Below are positions 55,880 to 64,000 of a DNA stretch of 64,000 bases, piece after piece. The notes beneath the pieces were generated by a model that saw nothing but the letters and a program-made list of their open reading frames with translations, had not been told where the DNA came from and did no database searches. The position numbers and the translations under genes are program-made. The first letter of the stretch is position 1. Each line of letters starts with the position of its first letter. The stretch is from Campanula takesimana (taxonomy: Eukaryota; Streptophyta; Magnoliopsida; Asterales; Campanulaceae), in the NCBI GenBank assembly GCA_026119855.1, contig JAOWBW010000016.1, positions 1,364,001-1,428,000 on the forward strand, given 5' to 3'.

Positions 55880-56535
55880 ATCATGTTAGATTTATGGGTA
55901 CTTATTTGGAACAAGGTACTGGACATGACCCGCTGTATGGGATTTATGTCATGGTCTATGTCGAACATATATCTCATATTAGTTATGTCATTCGAATCCT
56001 TAGACATGAAGTTATTATAGTCTTCCACTTGATGAACATTATGTTTGACATATTCAAACGCTACCTTTAACCGGGTAGTTATAAATGGTATGATTGGCAT
56101 AATCGGATTCAAGTAGAGAAGAGTAATAAGCTAAATGGATTTGTCCCTCTTCGGAGAGATGTCAAGCTTGGGCCTCTCGTAGGAATGATGTTGATGAAAT
56201 GTTCGGCCGGACTCAAATGAATTGATTGGATCAATGTCGTTTGGATTATCAACATATTCGGAATCGAGAAACTATTGAACAAAGACAAGTTGACTTGTTG
56301 ACCATGACTTGTGTTCAATGACATCGTGGACAAAGGGATTGTGACATATTCTAAAGGAATGCGAACTTGTATCCAGTTATACTATTTGGGTAGGTATGAC
56401 GGTTTGCTAGAACCTAATCATATCTTATGGTTTCATGTTTGAACCCATTGCCAACTTAGTATAATCCTAGAGGGTCACACACAATAGAACGAATCTTTAA
56501 AAGGACTAAAGTGGAATTTTTTCAGTGTTTCTGGG

Positions 56536-56614
56536 CAGGCGGGCGACCGCCCAAAAGGGACGGGCGACCGCCCAAAGTTGGGCGACCCGCACAGCCTTCT
56601 TTGGGCGGCTGCAC
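56536..56614. repeat. GC-rich palindrome cassette in the copia solo LTR
   Basis: GGCGGGCGACCGCCC, GGGCGACCGCCC, GGGCGACCCGCAC and GGGCGGCTGCAC. Here the motifs are more closely spaced than in the sister LTRs. Confidence 0.82.
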
Positions 56615-56708
56615 GGTTATGTCGGGGGCAGATTCCTAATTTTATTAGGAAACGAATTTTGGACGGATTTTGACACAAGTTTCCTATTTGGAATAGGTCC
56701 TACTTGTG

Positions 56709-56715
56709 TATAAAA
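56709..56715 (+). promoter_or_regulatory. Probable TATA box of the copia solo LTR
   Basis: TATAAAA in the same context as 23148 and 28094. Confidence 0.55.
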
Positions 56716-57157
56716 GACCAAATTCGGCCAGCACTCTTCCCCAATGATTTTGTGAGTCTCCAAAGAGTTTGAGAGAGATTATTTTGTTCCAAAATATCTT
56801 TTGATTGAAGAACAAAATACACAAGAAAAATTCCATATAGTCATATTAAATTGTGAAAGTGTGTTTCATAATTTGGTCTAGCAACCAAGATCAAGAAGCT
56901 CCTTGATATTCGTTCGTGGTGTGGATACCGCTAGAGGGTGAAGCTCATCATCTTCAAAGTTCGTGTTCTTGCTTTCATTGTGATCAAGCTTCAAATCTCC
57001 ACCAAGATCAAAGCTAGAATTCAAAGTCATCAAGGGTTGGTTTTTCCTCTATTCATATTGTTGTATTTGATTTAATCATATGAACGGATCTATGGGCTTT
57101 GGGTTTCAAAATTTTAAATGCTAAATTCCGCTGCGCATGTTACATCGAAACCCAACA

Positions 57158-58110
57158 AAAAAACTTAACGGGTATTGCAATCAAAATTATCAAATTGCCC
57201 AAAAATTGAAAAGAAATATCAAATGGGAAAGTTGAGGGATGTATATGTGCAATATTCAAAGTTTCATCCTTTAAAAGTATTTCCAAAATACAAAGAGGTT
57301 AAGTTAACTTTTTTTTTTTTAAAAAAAAAAAAATTATCTCTCCCAATTTACACCCAGATTTGAATCTGGAGATTGCGATCTATCCACACCTCCCCCACCC
57401 AACGCCCACCATACCCACCACCGGCCAAACACCTCAATCATCCTCCCCAGCTCCCCTCCACCTCACACTTCACTTTCCGACATCTTCTTCATCTTCTCCC
57501 TACCTTCTTTGACCGCAACTCTTGCCTTCGCATCCACCTTCGCAGTCCAACACCTATTCCGTCTTCAATCAGGTCTGGAAATAATCGTCATAAAGAAATC
57601 TAGATCTGTGTGTGCATCTGTGTGTATGCGTGTGTTCGTGGCTGTGCGATTTCAGTATTGGGTATGTGATTAGAAATTGCTAATTGCTAATCATAGTGAC
57701 ATGTGCAGATTCTATGCAGATGGGTTCAAAGAGTTTGAGTTTTATGGCCCTGATTTTCATTTTAATGGGTGACTTTTGAATCTGAATTAAGTATTCTTCT
57801 TGAGTAATTTATGGAACAATTTGGAATTTGAATTTGGATGTGTGTTTGACAGCAACCCATTGGAGAGCAGGGTTTTAATTGTACATTTTATTTTTTGGCT
57901 TTTGAATGAATGCCAAGTTGAAATTTTGGTTGGTGGTTGCAGGGATGGTGGTGGGTGGGGATGATAATGGTGAGATGGCTGGAGGTGTTGGATGTGGGAG
58001 GTGAGGTGGTGGTGATTTGTGGAGAAGAAAAGTAAATAAGGCAATTTTAATCTTCACATAAATAAGTTATTGATCTGTTGGGTTAAGGGGCAATTTAAAA
58101 ACATTTTGAT
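57158..58110. other. Interior of the MULE: gene-like, pyrimidine-rich segment
   Basis: Between about 57360 and 57600 the plus strand is C-rich (CACCTCCCCCACCC, CCACCACCGGCC) with an open frame at 57373-57603. Around 57890-58020 the opposite strand is also Pro/His-codon-rich. The run CTGGAGATTGCGATC and a GTGTGTGCATCTGTGTG leader-like stretch resemble a 5' UTR or first exon with an intron. No protein family is recognised. It may be a captured host fragment. Confidence 0.4.
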
Positions 58111-58480
58111 TGTATATCCGTTAAGTTTTTAACATTTGTTACCATTCATTAATGTATACTAACGATTTAGGTTGATTTGATTTATTTATGCATAATACGC
58201 AGGTTGATTTGGTAGTTTTGATAGTACGCGGGTCAAATTGGTTGAATTGATATAGTACGCAGGTCATTTTGGTCGTTTACTCCATTCATGAATGTACATA
58301 TCTCTGTAACTCACTCTCCCCTAAAGGGAGTCACTCTTGGCACTACAAGGCACACTTGAACTCTTTCTATATGTGCCTATACATCTCCTAGTTCAAGCCT
58401 TATCTAATAGACAATACCAAAAGTCTCCCTAGAAAATCAACTATCACATTCGTGGATCACATAAGACAATGTATGTTGAC

Positions 58481-58863
58481 GCAGCGGAACAATCAATAGA
58501 ACAATAATCTACCGTAGAGATTATCGACCTAAACCAATCCAGGTATTAGGGTTTTAACAAGCCAAAGGCTTCAGGTATTGAACCCACAAGATGCAAAAGC
58601 AAACTTATTTTTATTAATTAAAAGACTAATTTTTGGATTACAACTTTAGGCCTATTTTATAGTGCCCATAAAACTTGAAAAACACTCTTAAACCTTCTAG
58701 AATTAACCCTTACCTATATGGTAACCTAATAGGACTTAAAAACAAGTATATTGACTCAAAATCTATTCTAGAATCCTCTAAAATTAACCTACTACCAATA
58801 ATGACGAAAATAAAAAGAAAATAATAAAAGATAGGAAAATAAATAATACTTGTGCTACATCAT
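58481..58863. mobile_element. 383-bp insertion with 9-bp flanking duplication, class unknown
   Basis: TATGTTGAC flanks both sides (58472-58480 and 58863-58871, overlapping the boundary by one base). The reverse copia LTR resumes afterwards when compared with 60900-60920. The insert starts GCAGCGGAAC and ends GTGCTACATCA, with no terminal inverted repeats, poly-A tail or coding region that I can see. Confidence 0.5.
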
Positions 58864-58889
58864 ATGTTGACTCCTTCCTGAACTTGAAT

Positions 58890-59500
58890 TAAATTTCATT
58901 AATCTCTACCTTGGCAAAAGTTCCCAACTACATAGCAGCTTTGATTGCCACCAAGCCAACCGGCTCCATAGAATCATTGTCATCCTCAAAATTGAAATTC
59001 TCATGATATTCATTGTAACGCCCGTCACATTTGCATACATAATTTATGCATTGCATAATTTATTTGTGCATTATTTTGTGTCTTGAACTATTATTTAAAT
59101 GTGGTGTCCGTATATCTATTCATCTAAAAAATACTAATAAATACTCTCTATGTCCTAGAAAGATAGTCTCAAATGTTTTGTCCGCTTTCACTGAAGGAAG
59201 AATTCAAAAAGAGCCTGAAATTGGCCGATAGTGTTTAGTAGGTTGCTTTTGGTGAGGCCGTGGCTGTACAGTGTTATGTAAATACTGTTATCTTTTGGGT
59301 AGAACGTATGGTGCTTGTATTTAGACTATAGACTTTAGCACAGCCGTGTGTATATATTACTTGTCGTTCTTTGTTTTTTTTTTCTGCATGCGTAAAGTTG
59401 TTTCCGAGAAAAAAGCTCGTTGAGGTGTTGTTTGTTGGTATTGGGGTAGTATGGTTCCGGCTTTGTGTAGCCGATGTTGTGTATTTAGTAATATACAAGT
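58890..59500. other. Mixed retrotransposon debris
   Basis: 58890-59010 looks like the end of a copia pol region on the minus strand (short frame with EYHENFNFEDDNDSME). At 59014 TGTAACGCCCGTCAC begins a fragment like the gypsy-type LTR start at 18974, fading by about 59110. From 59144 ACTCTCTATGTCC and AGAAAGATAGTC resemble a decayed Stowaway-type MITE end. 59210-59500 is unassigned. Confidence 0.45.
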
Positions 59501-60067
59501 TTATGGCACTATGTTGGTTTTATAGCAGGGTTCACGCACCTGGTTCGAGGTACCATATAGGACCTCAGGACTTGGGGGGTGACATTCATATTCTTCAAAA
59601 TCTGAATTTCTTCAAATCTGTTGATACTGTCCGGACATAATTCCCAATACTAGAGACCTCTGAAACCGATCTCCACCGTTCAGATCGTAGATATATGAGT
59701 CCCCAAGCTACACACCAATAATCAGCGCGATCCAACTGTTAATGAACGCGCAACACTAATTTTTCCACTGATGCGTTGAATTCCAAATCAAAAAAATCTG
59801 CTACTTTTTTCTTCGATTTTGGATCTCATTTTGTTGATGAGAATTCAACCACGAAACTTGTACCGCCGCTATTTACTAGCGGAAATCCGCCGCCTGATCA
59901 CCAATATCAGGAAGACTTTCGACATAAGGCTCTATTCGCGAGGTTGCACATGGACACAATTCATCATCCAATCTCGTACTCTCTGCAAAACTTTCCCGTC
60001 CTTCACAAATGTCACATATTAAGTATAACCCAAAAATTTCAATATGATATGCATCACCCGGAGCTCA
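59501..60067 (-). other. Leader region of a reverse copia element
   Basis: This 570-bp stretch adjoins the primer binding site of the reverse copia LTR and is probably its leader. A plus-strand frame (59776-60123) runs into the LTR and has no recognisable domain. Confidence 0.45.
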
Positions 60068-60079
60068 GCTCTGATACCA
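60068..60079 (-). other. Primer binding site of the reverse copia element
   Basis: The plus strand GCTCTGATACCA is the inverse of TGGTATCAGAGC and lies one base before the LTR start. Confidence 0.85.
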
Positions 60080-60080
60080 T

Positions 60081-60939
60081 TGTTGTGCGCACGAAAGAGG
60101 TTCTCATGTGCACCAACAATTAGGTTATGTTACACCATTAATTTAGACACGAATAATACGATAGAAAAAATAAATAAGATAAAATTTAGCGTGGTTCACC
60201 CCAATATCAATGGGCTACATCCACAGATCAATCAACAACTTCACTATAATATCATGATTACAACACCACGAGTTAAAATAAAAAATTCGCAAAGACAACC
60301 CACTTAACATAACATTATTACAAGAATAGAGATATTCACATCCTTCTCAATATTCTTGAATACTCCACAATAGTGTATGACTCCTTCATGAATGCACACA
60401 TCTCTCTAACTCACTCTCCCCTAATATGAGTCACTCTTGGCACTACAAGACACACTTGAACTATTTTTATACTCCCTCCGTCCCAGCACAAGTAGGACTA
60501 GAGGGGTTTGCACACTAATTAAAAAAAACTAGTAAATGTGTGGTAGAAAATGAGGAGAGAGAATGAGTGGAGTAAATAGTAGTGTTAGTTGGATAAATTG
60601 AGTAGTGGAAAATGAAAAGAGAGATTGAGTGAGATAAATAGTAGTGTTGGCTGAATAAATTGAGTGGTGGAAAATGAAGAAAGAGAATGAGTGGGGTTGA
60701 AACATTTCCATTTTGGGCAATCTCACTTTTAGTGGGACGGCCTAAAAGGGAAAGAAGTCTCACTTGTGCTGGGGCGGAGGGAGTATGTGCCTAATTATAG
60801 GCATAAGACACATCTTAGTTCAAGCCTTATCTAATAGACAAATACCAAAAGTCTTCTTAGAAAATCAACCATCACATCCATGAATCACATGAAACGATCT
60901 AAGTTAGACTACTTCCTAAACTTGACCCAAATACCAACA
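60081..60939 (-). repeat. Copia LTR in reverse orientation, holding a Stowaway MITE
   Basis: It starts TGTTGTGCGCACG and ends ATACCAACA. It is the sister of the split LTR at 43050-58890. Without the MITE it is about 545 bp. No downstream partner is visible to its left, where only leader sequence is seen. Confidence 0.8.
60472..60783. mobile_element. Stowaway MITE (Tc1/mariner type), 312 bp
   Basis: Ends CTCCCTCCGTCCCAGCACAA and the inverse TTGTGCTGGGGCGGAGGGAG; TA duplication at 60470-60471 and 60784-60785. The CTCCCTCCGTCC end is diagnostic of plant Stowaway elements. The interior has three copies of a GTGGTAGAAAATGA-type segment. Inserted in a copia LTR. Confidence 0.93.
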
Positions 60940-61559
60940 CATGAATTATTATTAAAATAATATAATTAAACAGTTTTTTTTTGTTTTTTTTTTTTGTATC
61001 TCCTTAAAATTTCACTATAATTAATGTGTTCTTTATAGAATCGAAACAATTTCAAATAAACAAAAAAAGAAAACTAACACCGTCACTAACTTGTGTCAAT
61101 TTATAAGGTCACTATTATTCACATTTATCAACTACCATATTGTGATTTTATAGTTCTGATTTTATAATTGCAATGATACGGAATCACCAACTATGTTTAT
61201 ATGTTTTAATGTAATTTTAAAAATTCCTTGAAAAATAATAAATGAACAATGACTTTCTCTGAAACAAAATACTTGTAACAATTCTGATTGATGCAGGTCT
61301 AAACAGCACACATAATAAAAATGGGACAATTTACTGAAATTTGAATTTATATGAATATCTAGTTAGTATAAAGTTTTAAATCTACATGAATACATCTGCT
61401 TCACTATCGTTCTTTCTTCAATGTGCACCCTCAAAGGAAGGTCCAATACATCTAAATACAATTGTAAAAATTCTTGAACTCACACTTTGCTAACACCACC
61501 ATCCAAAACTTTTCTCCAGTTTTATTTTCAATACCATATTAAAAATATTAGGTTCCAAT
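60940..61559. other. Intergenic DNA and probable 3' UTR of the FPP gene
   Basis: AT-rich, without a gene. The segment directly left of the stop codon at 61560 should hold the 3' UTR and poly-A signals of the minus-strand FPP gene; AATAAA-like sites on the minus strand are numerous and none stands out. Confidence 0.5.
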
Positions 61560-63683
61560 TTAAGAAACCTCCAAAGGGCTCTCCGGGTCGATTAAGAAGT
61601 CGTCTATTGTCGCCAGAGATTTCAACTGCCGGGCAAGAGATGCAATAGTCTCCTGGCATTCAGCAAATTTACTTCCGGCCTCCATTTCCTGGTATAACAA
61701 ACATCAAAACACGGCCGAAATTATTATCAAAGAAACAAGTTTACCAAAGTTGATTTCAACTAGTCAATATGCGTAAGCAGAAAAATAAATAAAAAAGATT
61801 ACTTATTGATACTAGAGTTAGGACAAGGAATACTTTACTCGAGTATTTCATTGATTGCTTAATGCATAAATGAACTGACCTGCTTAATTTTTAACTCTCC
61901 ATTCAAGATTGAAGCTTTTCGGTGCTCAGTTTCAGATTGCATTCTTAAAATCTCATTCTCCAACTTCTGACACTTGGCATCCATTTCCCCAGATAAAGCT
62001 CGTTCATTTTGAACCTCCTCTTCCAATGAACGAACCTTGGAAAGCATACTTTTTAGCTCATTTTCTACAACTATATACTTCGACTCTGCCATTTCTTTCT
62101 GTACACGAGTAGTCTCAAGTTCTTCCTCTGTCAATCTCCTTGCCTCACACACAATATTTAACTGCTTTTTCACCTCTCCTAACTTCATTTCCGTTTTCTC
62201 CAATTTGTCCGTTAATTTTTTAAGCATCACCCTAGTAGACTCAAGTTCCATATCTACCCCTCTCCTTGCTTCATTGGCGTTAAATACCAAAGTTTCCAAC
62301 TTCACCAACTTTGCTTCCGCATCGCTCAGTCGATTTCTTGATGTGGTAAGCTCAGCTTGGTGCTTAGCCAAATTGATCTCCAATTCCACTTTCTCAATTC
62401 CCATCTTCTCTATCATATCTTCTAGTTCAGATCTTCGATTAATTGAATCTTCAAGTTCATCTTTCAAATGGGCATCTGTATCACCAGTTCTACTCCCACC
62501 TCCATTATCAGGCAATGCTACAAGCCTTTCCATCTCAAGGAAATCGTCCATAAGATTAGTCTCAATTGTAGGGTCCACTAGGTTACATTCAAAAGTTTTG
62601 TCACGCCTCATCTTGTGCCTGTCATGACCCTCAACAACCAACATCCTTTCTCCGCTCTCTGATTGGCTATCTGCAATAGATTCGACATAAATTGAAGACC
62701 CATTAACAGATTTGCAATAATCATTTTTTTGAGCAGCAACTTTTAGCCTTAGGCATTCAGCTTCTAGCTTAGTGACCTTCTTTTTGCTTTCTAGATGAAG
62801 TTTGCTAAATGTTTCAGCAGCTTGTGCATTCAAGTCCCTTTCAATAGTTCTAAACTCCAAGTCCTCTGCTAATGAACAGAGCTCAAGTTTTAGGGCTGAG
62901 TTTTCTTTCTCTGCAGTTTCAAGCCTGGGGAGAAGCTCTGTATCACTAGAAATGGAAGGTCCTGATTTAATAGCTTGAAGTTGGGACTGGAGATCAACGA
63001 TCTGATTCTCAAGTTGAGACTTTGTAGATTGCCATTCGCTGATTTTCTTGTCAATTGCTTCACGGGTTTGCTGTTCTCTTTCTTCTCTTGCTTGACGGAG
63101 CTGTCTGAGACACTCCTTAAGAGCTCCATCAAGATGATCAACTCGGTCTTCAAGAGCGGAGTTTCTTGTAGTTAGACTGTCGACTTGCTGCCTTAAAGCT
63201 GACACTTCATTTTCTGCCTTCTCCCATCCTAGTATTTCAGCAAATCAATTTAAAGCTTCATATATCTTGGCCCGTCTCTAACAGATAAAGATAACAATTG
63301 CGAAATACATGCGAAGGAATTTTTGTAAACATCAACTTGCCGTATATTTCATTACATACCTATTAAAACTTGCGGAAAGTATAAACAACAAATGATGAAG
63401 TGGAAACAGAATGCACTTTGAATATCCCAACAACATAGTATTCGCTTTCCATGGAAATGGAGCTGTATTTTGTGTTGAGCTGAACTTTTGATAAATGATT
63501 ACCTGAAACAGCTTCCTCTGCAACTTTTGAGTGCTGCTTTACCAAGTCTTCCTTGGCGCTAATATTCAGAAGTGCCACTGATAACTTATTTCTTAGAATC
63601 TTCACATCATCATCAAGTCGTTCATCAAGAGGCACATCTTTCGAAGTGACTTCTGGTGATTGCACAGTCTGATTCGAGTATGC
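61560..63683 (-). CDS. Filament-like plant protein (FPP/DUF869), three C-terminal exons; 5' part beyond the window
   Basis: Exons on the minus strand: 63683-63503, 63228-61880 and 61688-61560 (TAA stop), joined by introns of 274 and 190 bp with GT-AG borders (CAG/GTAATC to ACTAG/GA; CAG/GTCAGT to CCAG/GAAATG). Phases agree: the first visible exon ends in one base of a Gly codon completed by GA of the next. About 552 residues result. Family marks are ISAKEDLVKQHSKVAEEAVSG, HLDGALKECLRQLRQAREE, MDDFLEMERLVALP and, at the C-terminus, CQETIASLARQLKSLAT and DDFLID. Nearly the whole protein is predicted coiled coil. FPPs are long coiled-coil proteins reported to bind the nuclear-envelope partner MAF1; the exact role is unclear. 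The N-terminal exon(s), with the usual short basic start, are missing from the window. Frame is intact, so probably an active gene. The start of the first visible exon is inferred from an AAAG acceptor. Confidence 0.92.
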
Positions 63684-63852
63684 CTTTAGCATCATAGTCA
63701 TCAGTTAGTTACCGATGAGAGAAGACAAAGTAGTAGTACGAAAGCCATATCAACCAACTTACACTAATGGGAACAAAGTAATTAAGTTGCAACTCCAAGT
63801 GTTATCGAGAACCCAAAACAAAACCGGTTCATATGCACTATAATAACATATA
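63684..63852 (-). other. Intron of the FPP gene (window-truncated)
   Basis: Upstream of the exon ending at 63683 no coding similarity continues, and the next 5' exon is not in the window. The intron is therefore at least 317 bp and contains a Stowaway MITE. Confidence 0.7.
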
Positions 63853-64000
63853 CTCCCTCCGTCCCAGCACAAGTAGGACTAGAGGAGTGGGCACAATAAT
63901 CAAGAGAAAAGTAATGAATGTGTGGTAGAAAATGAAGAGAGAGAATGAGTAGGGTATATAGTAATATTGGTTGAATAAAATGTGTGGTGGAAAATGAAGA
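63853..64000. mobile_element. Stowaway MITE in an FPP intron, cut by the window edge
   Basis: TA followed by CTCCCTCCGTCCCAGCACAA, then the same GTGGTAGAAAATGA-containing interior as the element at 60472. The right end is outside the window. Confidence 0.88.

Larger units (their letters stand above)
43508..57157 (+). repeat. Copia solo LTR, split by the Athila element
   Basis: The left part 43508-43682 and right part 55885-57157 join into one LTR of the same family as 22094-23603, ending GAAACCCAACA. Only one LTR is present, and AAAAA flanks both sides, consistent with a solo LTR left by LTR-LTR recombination. The TATA box is at 56709 and the GC-rich cassette at 56536-56614. Confidence 0.8.
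43351..58282. mobile_element. MULE-like element, interrupted by a copia solo LTR that holds the Athila element
   Basis: The terminal inverted repeats are about 155-170 bp: the left (43351-43507) starts GAGTAAACGACCAAAATGAC and the right (about 58110-58282) is its inverse. Both contain three TGCGTACTA-type sub-repeats. The flanking duplication CATTCATGAA (43341-43350 and 58283-58292) is perfect, within the 8-11 bp typical of Mutator-like elements. Without the nested insertions the element is about 1.3 kb. It has no transposase; its interior (57158-58110) looks genic. Confidence 0.85.
43050..58890 (-). repeat. Copia LTR in reverse orientation, split by the MULE nest
   Basis: 43050-43350 and 58283 to about 58890 together match the second copy at 60081-60939 (shared GTGGTTCACCCCAATAT, CAACTTCACTATAATATCATG and GTCACTCTTGGCACTACAAG). 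The MULE 43351-58282 splits it with a perfect 10-bp duplication. A further 383-bp insertion lies at 58481-58863. The outer end is diverged and approximate. Confidence 0.75.

Noticed and set aside
61909..62627. 196-codon plus-strand frame opposite the FPP exon
   Set aside because: Antisense shadow of the Glu/Leu-rich coiled-coil exon, which gives Ser/Phe-rich reverse translation; the minus strand has splice sites and family motifs.

Overview
The window is nuclear DNA of a flowering plant, most likely a eudicot: AT-rich, packed with nested LTR retrotransposons, Stowaway-type MITEs and one intron-containing plant gene. There are no bacterial or organellar genes. I cannot name the species. One scaffold gap of 100 N lies at 27554-27653. 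The only convincing host gene is at the right edge: a minus-strand filament-like plant protein (FPP, DUF869 family), with three exons visible between 61560 and 63683 and its 5' part outside the window.

Left third (1-18.4 kb). A (TA)n microsatellite hosts two related inverted-repeat elements. One is a giant fold-back element (1349-14881) whose arms are built from about 110-bp repeats that are themselves palindromic. The other is a 362-bp MITE (14914-15275). A Tekay/Del-type Ty3-gypsy element, A (1398-11998, TSD CCAAT, almost identical LTRs), sits inside the left arm of the fold-back element. Its coding region was apparently already defective when it inserted. Its leader carries a regular array of 17-nt potential hairpins whose stems covary. 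A non-autonomous Helitron (15890-18398) follows, holding an AT-rich tandem array and a MULE-like element (16494-17748).

Middle (19-43 kb). A truncated gypsy-type LTR (18974-22093) is followed by a decayed Ty1-copia element with an assembly gap (22094-28540). Next come a lone Tekay LTR, a Tat/Ogre-like fragment with its LTR in reverse orientation (about 31.1-34.05 kb), and a nearly complete but mutated Tekay element C (34049-42430). The 3' end of another copia element closes the block (42431-43009).

Right third (43-64 kb). The nest is four layers deep. A reverse copia LTR is interrupted by a MULE (43351-58282, 10-bp TSD). The MULE is interrupted by a copia solo LTR (43508-57157). The solo LTR is interrupted by a minus-strand Athila-like gypsy element (43683-55879, TSD ATCAT) that has gag, pol and an intact 425-codon ORF in the env position. 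Further copia debris and Stowaway MITEs lead to the FPP gene.

Three observations deserve most attention: (1) the covarying hairpin array in the leader of element A; (2) GC-rich paired palindrome cassettes with the same architecture in LTRs of unrelated families (Tekay, Athila, copia); (3) the giant nested-palindrome fold-back element in the TA microsatellite. All element classifications rest on motifs and boundaries read by eye, without database searches.
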